Under the pieces are notes generated by a model. That model saw nothing but the letters and a program-made list of their open reading frames with translations, had not been told where the DNA came from and ran no database searches. Both the position numbers and the translations under genes were made by a program. A stretch of 64,000 bases of DNA from JAQBDA01 sp963709875 (GTDB taxonomy: Bacteria > Chloroflexota > Anaerolineae > Anaerolineales > UBA4823), in NCBI GenBank assembly GCA_963709875.1, contig CAVPYB010000012.1, positions 1 to 64,000 on the forward strand, read 5' to 3'. This document shows, piece by piece, positions 18,387-28,604 of this stretch (position 1 is the stretch's first letter; each line of letters opens with the position of its first letter).

Positions 18387-20831
18387 ATGAGCGTATTAGA
18401 AGCTTTCGAGACCCTGGAATATGGACCGGCGCCCGAATCGCCGGCAGCAGCCAATGCCTGGCTGGACGATCACGGCCGCAAATTCGGCTTGTTTATCAAT
18501 AACGAATGGCATGCCCCCGAAGGCACTGACTTCTACCCCAGCTACAATCCGGGCACCGGCGATCTGCTGGCTGAGACGGTACAGGCCGGGCAGGTGGAGG
18601 TCGATGCAGCGGTGGCGGCAGCCCGCCAGGCGTTCGGCAGCTGGAAGCGATACTCCGGGGATGGTGCGGGCGCGCTACCTGTACGCCATCGCCCGCAATA
18701 TCCAGAAGCACCACCGCCTGCTGGCTGTGCTCGAATCGATGGACAACGGCAAACCGATCCGCGAATCGCGCGACATCGATGTGCCCCTGCTGGCGCGCCA
18801 TTTCTACTACCACGCCGGCTGGGCGCAGCTCATGCAGACCGAGCTGGAAGATTACCATCCGGTGGGCGTGATCGGGCAGATCATCCCCTGGAACTTCCCC
18901 CTGCTGATGCTGGCCTGGAAGATCGCCCCGGCCATCGCTATGGGCAATACAGTCGTGCTCAAGCCCGCTTCCTACACCCGGCTGACCGCGCTGCTCTTCG
19001 CCGAGGTGGTCGCCGAGGCCGGGCTGCCGCCGGGCGTGATCAACGTGATCACCGGCAGCAGCAAAGCCGGCTCGATGATCGTCACCCACCCGGACGTCGA
19101 CAAGATCGCTTTCACCGGGTCGACCGATGTGGGGCGCATCCTGCGCAGGCAGACCGCCGGGTCCGGGAAGAAGCTCTCCCTGGAGCTGGGCGGCAAATCG
19201 CCGTTCATCGTCTTCGAGGACGCTGATCTCGACAGCGCCGTAGAAGGGGTGGTAGACGCCATCTGGTTCAACCAGGGTCAGGTGTGCTGCGCCGGCTCGC
19301 GCTTATTGGTGCAGGAGAACATCTCCGACCGTTTCTTGGAGAAGCTAAAAGTGCGCATGGGTCACCTGAGGGTCGGCGATCCGCTCGACAAGTGCATCGA
19401 TATCGGCGCCATCGTCGACCAGACGCAGTGGGACACGGTAGATGCCTGGGTGAAGACCGGCCGACAGGAAGGCGGAGAAGTATTTCAGCCGAATATCAAA
19501 CTGCCCGAAGTGGGACTGTTCTACCCACCGACGCTGATCTGCAACCTGGAGCCCGCTGCACAGGTTGTGCAGGAGGAGATCTTCGGTCCGGTGCTGGTCT
19601 CGCTGACATTCCGCACGCCGGAGGAGGCGATTGCCCTGGCGAACAATACCCGCTACGGCCTGGCTGCCAGCGTGTGGAGCGATAATATCAACCTGGCTCT
19701 GGATGTCGCCAGTAAGATCAAAGCCGGGACGCTGTGGGTCAACAGCACCAACCTGTTCGATGCCGCCTCCGGTTTTGGCGGCTACCGCGAGAGCGGTTTC
19801 GGCAGGGAAGGCGGCCGGGAAGGCTTGTTCGAATACCTGCGCCCCGCCTGGCAGGAACGGCCGCGCCCAGACATGGACGAAGAGAGCATGCGGAAACCCG
19901 GCTGGGGTGCCAGCACGCCCGCCCGCCCGATGCTGCCCGGCAAAGATGGCGCCAACGGAAAAGAGACAATGCGCGTCGACCGCACCCCGAAGATGTATAT
20001 CGGCGGCAAGCAGGTGCGCCCGGATGGAAATTACACCAGAGCGGTCCTGGGGCGCAAAGGCGAGCTGGTCGGACAGGTCGGGGATGGCAACCGCAAGGAT
20101 ATCCGTGATGCGGTCGAAGCCGCCCACGCCGCCCACACCGCCAAACCCGGCTGGGCCATGCGCCACGGGTACAACCGCTCCCAGATCCTGTTCTTCATCG
20201 CCGAGAACCTGGCCGCACGCAGCGCAGAGTTCGCCAAACGGATCAGCCTGATTCCCGGGCGCTCAGCCCGCTCAGCCCAGGCGGAGGTCGAGGCGGCCAT
20301 CGAGCGGCTGTTCACCTATGCTGCCTGGGCGGATAAATACGGCGGCAGCGTGCAGGAGACCACCCTGCACGGCATCACCGTCGGGAGTCAACGAGCCGGT
20401 GGGGGTGATTGGGATCGCCTGCCCGGATGAATACCCGCTGCTGGGGTTTGTCTCTTTGATGGCGCCGGCCATTGCCCGCGGCAATACGGTGGTGATGATC
20501 CCCAGCGAGAAGTTCCCGCTCAGCGCGACCGATTTCTACCAGGTGCTGGATACCTCAGACGTGCCCCCAGGCGTGGTGAACATCGTCACCGGCGATCGCG
20601 ACCACCTGACGAAAACCCTGATCCAGCATGAAGATGTGGATGCGGTGTGGTATTTTGGTGAACGCACGCGGCAGCTACCATGTCGAGTACGAATCGGCTG
20701 CCAATATGAAGCGCACCTGGGTCAGCTACGGCATGCGGCGCGACTGGATCGATGCCGAACAGGGCGCCGGGCACGAGTTCTTGCACGAAGCAACACAGGT
20801 GAAGAATATCTGGGTGCCTACCGGGGAGTGA
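18387..20831 (+). CDS. ALDH16-type two-domain aldehyde dehydrogenase (frameshifted)
   Basis: About 814 residues when restored, containing two aldehyde dehydrogenase units in tandem. The first is complete: IIPWNFPLLMLAWKIAPAI, FTGSTDVGRILRR, the general base Glu in LSLELGGKSPFIVFED, the nucleophile Cys in FNQGQVCCAGSRL, and EEIFGPVLVSLTFRTPEEA. The second (from about residue 530: MYIGGKQVRPDG, VNEPVGVIGIACPDEYPLLG, VPPGVVNIVTGD) lacks the catalytic Cys/Glu region and is a pseudo-domain, as known for the ALDH16 family. The frame shifts near 18655, 20390 and 20655; text resumes each time. It follows deoC by 20 bases with its own GGAG site. The end overlaps convergent lepB by 14 bases. Likely substrate is acetaldehyde from DeoC, by inference. 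Confidence 0.85.
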
Positions 20832-21429
20832 ACGGATAATGCTCCACTAACCCCCAGCCGCTGACCGGCCAGTAAACGAGCAGGGCTTTTCCAACCAAGA
20901 ACTCCAGCGCTACCGGACCCCAGTTATGCGAATCGGACGAGTTGTTGCGGTTGTCGCCCATCACGAACAGGTGCCCTTCCGGCACCTGCCAGCTTCCGCT
21001 GTATGCCGGTGGCTGCAGGATGTAAGGCTCGTCGAGAGCCTCGCCGTTCACCTGCACCTCCCCATCTGAGACAACAACTTTATCCCCTGGCAGCCCGATC
21101 ACCCGCTTGATATACTCCTGCTGCGGGTCGCCGCGGGAAGCGGAATACGATCACATCACCGCGCCCGGGGGAGCCAAATTTATACGCCAATTTATTGACG
21201 ATCACGAACTCACCGCTGTGCAGGTTCGGCTCCATACTGAAGCCGTCCACCCGGATGCGCGCTGAAACCGCATTGATAGCCAGGAACAGCACTGCTGAGA
21301 TGAACAGCGTCTCCAGGATATCCAGGAGGATGCGTTTGAAACCAGCTCCGCCCGCTTTCGATCCTGCACTTTCGGGCAGGGATTCTCTGGATGGGAGCTT
21401 TCGACGTCTCGATCGAAATCGTGGCTCAT
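20818..21429 (-). CDS. lepB: Signal peptidase I (frameshifted)
   Basis: A membrane-bound serine/lysine leader peptidase, about 203 residues when restored, which cleaves signal peptides on the outer face. After a hydrophilic head, one membrane helix (LFISAVLFLAINAVSARI) leads to the catalytic Ser in VDGFSMEPNLHSGE. Box C reads GDVIVFRFP, and the catalytic Lys lies in EYIKRVIGLPGD. Box D is VMGDNRNNSSDSHNWGPV. The frame shifts near 21280 and near 21120. As this gene is normally essential, these are most likely sequence errors. It is the last gene of the der-cdaR-cdaA side, 31 bases after der, and ends convergently inside the ALDH16 gene's 3' end. Confidence 0.9.
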
Positions 21430-21460
21430 CGGTTATGGTATGGATGGTAAGCGGGGCAGG

Positions 21461-22837
21461 CTATTTCCTGGCTTTTAGCACCAGCCGGATCGGGGTGCCC
21501 AGGAAGGCATGCTGCTCGCGGATGCGGTTCTCCAGGAAGCGCAGGTATGAGAAATGGGCTAACTTGGGGTCGTTGACATACAGCATAAAAGTCGGAGGGT
21601 CGCTGCGCACCTGCGTGCCGTAGTAGATCTTGAACTGCCTGCCGGCATGCGTCGGACCCGGCTGCATGCTCTGGGCGCGCTGCAATACCTGATTAAGCTG
21701 CGCGGTCGGCAGGTGCAGCAGGCGCTCTTCCTGCACCCGCAGCGCCGCCGGTATCACCTGGTCCACCCGCTGCCCGGTTTTGGCGGAGATGAACAGGATA
21801 GGGACGTAATCCATGAAGTTCAGCTCCTGGCGCACCAGACGGGTGACCTCCTGCATGGTATGGGAGTCCTTCTCGATCGCATCCCATTTGTTGACCACTA
21901 CCACGGTGCTCTTCCAGGCTTCCAGGATGTAGCCGGCAATATGGGCGTCCTGTGCGGTCATACCGCCGGTGGCGTCCACTACCAGCAGGCTGACATCAGA
22001 CCGTTCGATGGCATCCAACGAGCGGATGACGCTGTATTTTTCGACCCCGGGCGCGATCCGGCCTCTGCGCCGGATCCCGGCAGTGTCGATCAAGGTGATC
22101 TCTACGCCATCATATTCCAGGTAAGTATCCACCGCGTCGCGGGTTGTGCCGGGGATCGGGCTGACAATCGCACGCTCCTCACCCAGGATGCGGTTCAGCA
22201 GGCTGGACTTGCCCACATTCGGCTTGCCAACAATGGCGATCTTGACCGATTCGTCCTCCTCTTCCTCCTCACCTGAGTAGGGGAAGCTGGCAATGACGGC
22301 GTCCAGCAGGTCGCCGGTGCCTGTCCCGTGCAGGGCTGAGATCGCGTACGGCTCGCCCAGCCCCAGCTCGTAGAACTGCAGCGCTTCCATGCGCCGGGTG
22401 GGGCTGTCGGCTTTGTTCACCACCAGCAAGACCGGCGGATAGCGCTCGCCATCGCGCACTTCCTGGTGGCGGCGCAGGATGTCAGCCACCGCCTGGTCGG
22501 CGGGCGTGATGCCGCCCTCAACATCGGTGACCAGCAAGACCACATCCGCCTCCTGAATGGCGATCTCAGCCTGAGCCCGGATCTGGTCGATGAAATCTGC
22601 CGAACCGATGGAGAGCGGCTTCTGGCTGCCGCCCGGGCCAGCCTGGGTAGGGTCGATCCCGCCGGTGTCCACGATCGTGAATGTCACCCCGCCCCACAGC
22701 CCTTCAGCCAGCAGGCGGTCGCGGGTGGTGCCGGGGATGTCGTCGACAACCGCCAGGCGTTCCTCTGCCAGGCGATTGAAGAGCGTGCTCTTGCCAACAT
22801 TGGGACGCCCAACCAGGGCGACCACCGGTTTCAGCAT
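21461..22837 (-). CDS. der: Ribosome-assembly GTPase Der (EngA)
   Basis: An intact 458-residue protein with two tandem GTPase domains and a C-terminal KH-like domain, needed for 50S subunit maturation. Domain 1 has GRPNVGKSTLFNRL, DTGGIDP and VNKADS. Domain 2 (from about residue 190) has GKPNVGKSSLLNRI, PGTTRDAVDT, DTAGIRRRGR and VNKWDAIEKD. The KH part ends with GTPIRLVLKARK. The start at 22837 (MLKPVVALVGRP) has GGAG five bases upstream; an in-frame opening further upstream is Pro/Arg-rich noise covering the preceding gene's 3' end. The cdaR-like gene ends 10 bases upstream, so this is an operon. Confidence 0.97.
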   Translation of the reverse strand: MLKPVVALVGRPNVGKSTLFNRLAEERLAVVDDIPGTTRDRLLAEGLWGGVTFTIVDTGGIDPTQAGPGGSQKPLSIGSADFIDQIRAQAEIAIQEADVVLLVTDVEGGITPADQAVADILRRHQEVRDGERYPPVLLVVNKADSPTRRMEALQFYELGLGEPYAISALHGTGTGDLLDAVIASFPYSGEEEEEDESVKIAIVGKPNVGKSSLLNRILGEERAIVSPIPGTTRDAVDTYLEYDGVEITLIDTAGIRRRGRIAPGVEKYSVIRSLDAIERSDVSLLVVDATGGMTAQDAHIAGYILEAWKSTVVVVNKWDAIEKDSHTMQEVTRLVRQELNFMDYVPILFISAKTGQRVDQVIPAALRVQEERLLHLPTAQLNQVLQRAQSMQPGPTHAGRQFKIYYGTQVRSDPPTFMLYVNDPKLAHFSYLRFLENRIREQHAFLGTPIRLVLKARK

Positions 22838-22847
22838 ATTGTCTCCA

Positions 22848-24177
22848 TCAAGGGGTGGGGGATGGCGTGGGCGTGGATCCAGGGGTAGGGGTGCCGCCGG
22901 TGCCGGTTGGGGTAAGCGTAGCCCCGGTAGGGGTCGGCGTCGGGGTGGGCGGGCGGATGATGGTCGCGGCAACCGTTTCCGGCTGGATGAAGATCACCCG
23001 CACCTGGCTGGGCAGCAGGTCCACGATTGGGGTGACCTGGTAGACGCCCGGCTCCATACCGTTCAGGTTTGCCACCAACCGTATTTCAGCCGGTTTCAGA
23101 TTGTTCAAGATCGGCAGAGGGCCAGCAAGCAGCAGGTCAACACTCTCCGGGATGAATGAGGCTTCCATATCGGGCGGCAGCCCGATAGCCTCGATTGGCA
23201 GGCTGATCGGCAGCGTGCCTTCCTGGGCAGCAATACTCAGGCGCACAAGTACGCTCTCCTCCCCGACCAGGGTGATCCCTTCCGGCAAATTCAAGCTGGC
23301 ACGGATGTCGACATCATCTCGCAGACCGGTCAGGTCAATCGGGTTGGTCTCCACAAAACCGGGCAGCTCGTTCACGAGCTGCGGGTCGGTCGAGAATACG
23401 GTCACATTTGGCGGTGATACCGAGATATTGGTCAGCCAGTAGCCATCCGCCGGCTCGCCCGTAGTCTCCACTTTGACGACCACATTGCGGTAGCCGCCTA
23501 ATAAATTGACCGGCTGGCTGGCACGGACGGTCTGCGGCGACAATGTGATCCCGCGCACCGCACTTCCGTTGCCGTCCAGGGCCTGCACCTGCACATCCCG
23601 GCTGATACTTGGTATTGGCGCCATTCACATCCAGCGTGGCTGTTAACTGGGACACCTGATCCACCAGCGATTCGGGACCAGATACTGCAACTTGCGGTGG
23701 ATCGGTGCTGGGTACTCCCAGGCTGTAGCCCAATGCCGGGTCACCGGTAACAGACAGGCTCACCTCTAATTCGCTGGTCTTCGACGGTTCCAGCAGCACG
23801 ACCACTTCCGCCGGGTCAACGCTGATGATCTGCGCAGGAGAGATCTGCACCTGTGTTTTGACCGGCACCACATGCTCACCTTTACCTAGACCGGAGAGGT
23901 CGATCCAGGCGCGGATCAATTCTGGGTCTTCGGTCAATTGGGTCCAGATCGATTGTGGAGCGTTCAGCGTGATGCGCACATTGCTGGGTATTGTCTCCAG
24001 CTGCAGCATGGAATCATCCTGACCAACCACTTCCAGGGTCACCGGACGCGGGTAAACGCTCTCCTGGTTTGGATCGACCGCGATAATGGCAGCAACCCAG
24101 ACCACAACCGCCATGAAGAAGGCCAGGATCAGGTTGCCCACATTGCGGCTGAACCAGCGGATGAGCCGGACGACCAT
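22848..24177 (-). CDS. YbbR-domain protein, CdaR-like (frameshifted)
   Basis: About 442 residues when restored. One N-terminal membrane helix (VGNLILAFFMAVVVWVAAIIA) is followed by the classic YbbR entry DPNQESVYPRPVTLEVVG and four YbbR repeats outside the membrane (e.g. LDVNGANTKYQ, DLTGLRDDVDIRASLNLPEG). A Thr/Pro-rich tail (TPTPTPTGATLTPTG) closes the chain. The frame breaks near 23625. The family's best-known member, CdaR, binds and regulates the diadenylate cyclase CdaA. Here the start codon directly follows the cdaA stop codon (TAG then ATG), so translation is coupled, which supports that role. Confidence 0.9.
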
Positions 24178-25075
24178 CTAATCACCCTCCCGGGCAGGTT
24201 TGCTCTGGGGTGTGAACAGGCGCTCCAGCCACCCAGCGAACCCACGCCGGCTCTCTCCGGCGCGGAAAAAGGTGCGCAGGATGTTCTCCAGCCGCTCGAT
24301 ATCCAGCCGGCGGATCATCCGCCCGCCGTGCACGACCGAGATAGAGCCGGTCTCTTCGGATACCACCACCGCCACTGCGTCGGTGACCTCGGAGATACCC
24401 AAAGCCGCGCGGTGGCGCAGCCCCATCTGCCGTTCAGGCGAAGATGCAAGTACACCACTGGAAGACAGCGGCATGACACACGAAGCCGCTACCAGCACAT
24501 CTCCTGAGATAATCACTGCACCGTCATGCAGGGGTGTATTGGGGTAAAACACCTGCAGCAGGATCTCAGCCGAGACTTTTGCATCTAAAGGCACCCCGGT
24601 GCGCATGTATTCATCCAGGCTATCCTGGCGCTGCAGGACAATCAGCGCCCCGTGCTTCCGATCCGACAGGCGAGCCGATGCGCTGACCACTGAGGTGATC
24701 GAATTCGCGCGCTTCCGCGCTCGCACGGTCGGAGGGCACCAGTGTGCCAGCACGACCCAGGCGCTCCAGGGTACGGCGTATCTCTGGTGCAAAGATTACC
24801 GGTATGGCTAACAGCAGAGCCGGCAAGGTATTCGATACCAGCCAGGAGAAGGCCGGCAGCACTTCTAATGTGGTCAACAGGCTGATCAACACGATCAAGA
24901 AAAAGACCCCGCGCAGCAGAACTGCTGCCTGGGTGTCCCTTAACAGCATCAGGATGCCGAAGAAAATCAGCGTAACCAGCGCCAGGTCAACCAGATCCAA
25001 CCAATCCAGGCGCTCGAAGATGAAGACCAGGTTTGTGATCAGGTTGTTGATCAGGTTGATGATTAAATCCACCAC
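24178..25075 (-). CDS. cdaA: Diadenylate cyclase CdaA (frameshifted)
   Basis: About 298 residues when restored. It makes cyclic di-AMP from two ATP. Three N-terminal membrane segments (LDWLDLVDLALVTLIFFGIL, VLLRGVFFLIVLISLL, NTLPALLLAIPVIFAPEI) precede the DAC domain. That domain shows the hallmark DGA motif in TPLHDGAVII, and the RHR motif in MGLRHRAALGISE, which binds ATP phosphates. VVVSEETGSISVV is also typical. The frame breaks near 24700 between the coiled linker and the DAC domain. The stop abuts the cdaR-like start. Cyclic di-AMP in such monoderm-type bacteria controls K+ and osmolyte balance; no c-di-AMP riboswitch was noticed in the window. Confidence 0.93.
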
Positions 25076-25238
25076 CGGATAACTCGAAGCTCCACAAAAT
25101 GCTCACATTACACGAGCAGTATTATAAAACCGCCCCGCTCAGGGCAGCTTTCCAGACTAATCCAGGTATTTTCAGACCGCTCACTCACCCTCCAGGCAGA
25201 CCACCGACCGGGATAGAACCGGCTGCCTGGCTGGTCAT

Positions 25239-26374
25239 TTACACCGGTCTGAGCACACGGTCCTTCCGCAGCTGTTTGAACAGCATCACCGAGCCATCCG
25301 GCATGGACTCAGAGCCGCTTCCTGCCAGGCTCGTACGCCAAGGCTGGTGATGGAGCGCATCTGGTAGCCCAGGGCATTCCAGATGGCATACTGGCGCGCC
25401 AGACGTAGGCGGGAGAAACAATAAGGAGACTTCACATTGCAGCTCGCGCGACGCACGTTCGATCTCCCCTACCAGGACCTGTATGCCCTCCGCAAAAGGT
25501 ACTTGAGACTCCAGGTAGACCTCGTCTGTGCGAGCCACGAGGTTCTCAACCTGCCATCCCGCCAGCCCTACCAGGTGCCCACCGATCCTCAGCAGCAAGA
25601 ACGCCTTCTCTCCGAATGCAGCCATGACATCATCGTAAGTTACCAGCTGCTTCCCGTCGTTCATGTGGTTGATGAATGATGCGATCTCGTCCGTCTGGCG
25701 CGGCCGTGCCCGCTGGACAGCCATTTCACCTTTGATTGTCTGCACGGCGTGCAGCGGGCTGACATCTACAACCGGGAAGAGCTTCTGCCAGGCAGCCAAC
25801 ACCTGCTGCCAGGTATCCTCGAAGCCTGTTATTGTTGCCGATCAGGACATCAGCCACGTCCACCTTGATCTTCTGGTCGGGCTGGGCCATGATGCGCTGG
25901 CGGGCAGCCACCTCGCTCATATTGCGTTTGTACATCAAACGAGCGAGCTGGACTTCCTGTGTCGAATGAACGACCCACAGGGTATCGCATCTCTCACGCA
26001 GCCCGGATTCGATCAGCTTGATCGCTTCCAGAACGACCACTTCTTGCTTTGACCGCCGTACCAGCAGGTCGATCGCCTGCCCGACCAGCGGGTGGACGAT
26101 GGACTTCCAGCTGATCCAGAGCTGAAGGATCGGAGAAGACCACCTTCGCCAGCCTGCCACGGTCGATCTGTCCGTCCGCTCCCAGGACCCAGTTGCCAAA
26201 GGCGTTCACGACCGGGCGGTAGCCCGGCGCTCCCTGTGCAATCGCCCGGTGACCCAGCGCATCCGCGTCGATACCGTATGCACCCAGGTGTTCCAACATC
26301 CTGCGCACAACGCTCTTGCCGGTGGCGATATTGCCGCTCAAGCCGATGACGTATTTACCGGGCCAGGCGCTCAT
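25239..26374 (-). CDS. coaE: Dephospho-CoA kinase with a C-terminal extension (heavily frameshifted)
   Basis: About 378 residues when restored, against roughly 200 for ordinary CoaE, which phosphorylates dephospho-CoA as the last step of CoA synthesis. The P-loop reads VIGLSGNIATGKSVVRRML, with the DADALGH substrate motif next. The second half of the kinase continues in another frame as VVVLEAIKLIESGLRERCDT and RIMAQPDQKIKVDVADVLIG. A further ~190 residues follow the kinase (ASFINHMNDGKQLVTYDDVM, AFLLLRIGGHLVGLAGWQVE, LARQYAIWNALGYQMRSI), which look like a GNAT-type fold. Frameshifts occur near 26110, 25840, 25390 and 25320. Because the slips lie close to the domain junction, two separate overlapping genes cannot be excluded. 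Confidence 0.8.
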
Positions 26375-26445
26375 CCAATCTCCAGGTGCAAGTAACAGTC
26401 CACAGCACCATTTTAGCCTTAGGGTGGCAGAATGTCAAAGGTACC

Positions 26446-26487
26446 TGTCAAAATAGAAATGTCCAACGGAGTTTTGTTGGACATTTC
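26446..26487 (-). terminator. Terminator of the peptide-transporter operon
   Basis: A perfect 12-bp stem GAAATGTCCAAC/GTTGGACATTTC with an 8-base loop, followed on the minus strand by TATTTTGACA. It lies 33 bases past the last ATPase gene. Confidence 0.75.
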
Positions 26488-26520
26488 AGTTCATCTTGTG
26501 TTGATCCACTTATCTCAAGT

Positions 26521-27516
26521 TCAAAGTGAGTTTTCTGCAAAATGGCAGGCCACCCAGTGGTTGGGCTTGATCTCACGGTACTCTGGCTCTTCTGCAAAGC
26601 AGCGCTCCTCTGCATACGGGCAGCGTGTGTTGAAATTGCACCCTACCGGCGGATTGGATGAGCTGGGCAGGTCTCCCTCCAGGATAACGCGCTGCCGGTT
26701 CTCGACCACATCCGGGTCAGGGACCGGTACTGCCGACATCAACGCCTGGGTGTATGGGTGCAGCGGTCGCAGGGAGATTTCGTTGCGGTCGGCCAGCTCG
26801 AAGATCTTACCCAGGTACATCACCGCCATCCGGTCGCTGATATGACGAACCATGCTCAGGTCATGTGCGATGAACAGGTAGGTCAGCCCCAGCTTGTGCT
26901 GCAGCTCCTCCAGCAGGTTCACCACCTGGGCCTGGATGGAGACATCCAGTGATGAGATCGGCTCATCGCATACCACCAGGTCGGGATTTACCGCCAGGGC
27001 GCGGGCGATGCCGATGCGCTGCCTCTGCCCGCCCGAGAACTCATGCGGGTAGCGGTTGACGAACTCCGGGTTGAGACCGACCATCTGCAGCAGATCATCG
27101 ATCCTTTCCCGCTTCTCTTTTCCGGAGGCGACTTTGTGTACTTCGATCGGCGCGGCGATGATCGAGCCGACCGTCATGCGCGGGTTCAGCGATGCATACG
27201 GGTCCTGGAAGATCATCTGCATGCGCTGGCGCATGCTGCGCATATCGCTCTCGTTGATGGCGGTGATATCCCGCCCATCGAAGATGATCTCCCCGTCCGT
27301 CGGCTGGTACAGCCTGAGCATCGTGCGACCGACAGTAGTCTTACCGCTGCCGGTCTCGCCCACCAGTCCCAGAGTCTCGCCTTTATAGATGTCGAAGCTG
27401 ACCCCATCGACTGCTTTGACATCACCGACGCGCTGCTGGAAAATCGCCCCGCTGTAAATGGGGAAATATTTTTTAAGATTACGTACTTGGACCAGTGAAG
27501 TCTGTCTCTCGTCCAT
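26521..27516 (-). CDS. Peptide ABC transporter ATP-binding protein (OppF/DppF type)
   Basis: An intact 331-residue ATPase energising peptide or nickel/opine import. It has Walker A GLVGETGSGKTTVGRTML, a Q-loop (MIFQDPYASLNPRM), signature FSGGQRQRIGIARAL, Walker B LVVCDEPISSLDVS and switch His in FIAHDLSMVRHIS. The C-terminal cap with CNFNTRCPYAEERC is the Cys motif seen in OppD/OppF-type subunits. The start ATG at 27516 overlaps the preceding gene's stop by one base (TGATG), indicating coupled translation; a start further upstream would intrude on that gene. Last gene of the five-gene operon, followed by a terminator. Confidence 0.94.
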   Translation of the reverse strand: MDERQTSLVQVRNLKKYFPIYSGAIFQQRVGDVKAVDGVSFDIYKGETLGLVGETGSGKTTVGRTMLRLYQPTDGEIIFDGRDITAINESDMRSMRQRMQMIFQDPYASLNPRMTVGSIIAAPIEVHKVASGKEKRERIDDLLQMVGLNPEFVNRYPHEFSGGQRQRIGIARALAVNPDLVVCDEPISSLDVSIQAQVVNLLEELQHKLGLTYLFIAHDLSMVRHISDRMAVMYLGKIFELADRNEISLRPLHPYTQALMSAVPVPDPDVVENRQRVILEGDLPSSSNPPVGCNFNTRCPYAEERCFAEEPEYREIKPNHWVACHFAENSL

Positions 27517-28508
27517 CACGCCGCCCCTTTCATGATCTCTTCCCAACGCCAGCAGGCGACGAGATGGCTCTCGCTCTCAGCCGCCTCCAGCGGCGGGTTC
27601 TCCGCCCAACAGCGGTCGGCGGCATACGGGCAGCGGTAGGCAAACGGGCAAACCTGCGGCAGGTCGATCAGATCAGGGGGCAGCCCGGGGATGGAGACCA
27701 GCTTGGTCCCGGGCGCTTCGTCGATCCTGGGCAGCGACCCCAATAAGCCCAGGGTGTACGGGTGACGTGTACGCTTGAAGATATCTCTCACCGTGCCGCG
27801 TTCGATGATATAACCGGCGTACATCACATTGACCTTCTGCGCCAGCTCGGCGACGATGCCCAAATCGTGGGTGATCCACATCACCGCCATACCCAGATCA
27901 TTCTTGAGGCGCTTGACCAGGTCCACGATCTGTGCCTGTATGGTCACATCCAGAGCGGTGGTCGGTTCATCTGCGATCAGCAGCTTTGGGCTGCAGGAAA
28001 GCCCCATGGCGATCATCGCCCGCTGGCGCATGCCGCCCGAAAATTGGTGCGGGTAGTCGTTCAGGCGCCTGTCTGCCTCCGGGATGCCGACCAGGGTCAG
28101 CAGCTCTGCGCTGCGCTCGCGGGCCTGCTTCTGGTCCATGCGCTGGTGCAGCATCAGAGCTTCCATGATCTGGAAGCCAACCGTGTAGACGGGGTTGAGC
28201 GAGGTCATCGGGTCCTGAAAGACCATGGCGATCTCAGCGCCTCGGATCAGGCGCATCTCATGGTCACTGAGCTTCAATATCTCCCGCCCATCGAAGCGGA
28301 TCTCCCCATCGGTTATCTTGCCTGGCGGGTCGGGGATCAGGCGCATGATCGAGAGCGCATGCACGCTCTTGCCGCAGCCGCTCTCCCCCACCACCCCCAA
28401 TACCTCCCCTTCTTCCATATTGTAGGATACCCCGTTGACTGCGTGGACAACTCCCTCGTCCGTGAAGAAACGGGTTTTCAGGTTATTAACTTCCAGCAGA
28501 TAATCCAT
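27516..28508 (-). CDS. Peptide ABC transporter ATP-binding protein (OppD/DppD type)
   Basis: An intact 330-residue partner ATPase. It has Walker A GVVGESGCGKSVHALSIM, Q-loop MVFQDPMTSLNPVY, signature FSGGMRQRAMIAMGL, Walker B LLIADEPTTALDVT and switch MWITHDLGIVAELA. The C-terminal Cys cluster is CPFAYRCPYAADRC. It pairs with the OppF-type subunit to form the heterodimeric motor. It starts at 28508 with GGAG four bases upstream. The 96 bases separating it from the permease gene contain a short dispersed motif and a GCGTCC/GGACGC hairpin. Confidence 0.94.
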   Translation of the reverse strand: MDYLLEVNNLKTRFFTDEGVVHAVNGVSYNMEEGEVLGVVGESGCGKSVHALSIMRLIPDPPGKITDGEIRFDGREILKLSDHEMRLIRGAEIAMVFQDPMTSLNPVYTVGFQIMEALMLHQRMDQKQARERSAELLTLVGIPEADRRLNDYPHQFSGGMRQRAMIAMGLSCSPKLLIADEPTTALDVTIQAQIVDLVKRLKNDLGMAVMWITHDLGIVAELAQKVNVMYAGYIIERGTVRDIFKRTRHPYTLGLLGSLPRIDEAPGTKLVSIPGLPPDLIDLPQVCPFAYRCPYAADRCWAENPPLEAAESESHLVACWRWEEIMKGAA

Positions 28509-28560
28509 ATTGCTCCGAGGCGTCCGACCGCTGCTGGACGCGTTTATTGAGATTAATGAT

Positions 28561-28575
28561 AGAACTTACGCAGTT
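28561..28575 (+). repeat. Short dispersed motif AGAA(C)TTACGCAGTT
   Basis: AGAACTTACGCAGTT, 14 of 15 identical to 16206-16220. Confidence 0.5.
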
Positions 28576-28604
28576 GAGGAGAGGATTGGTGATTGCCGGC
28601 AGGC

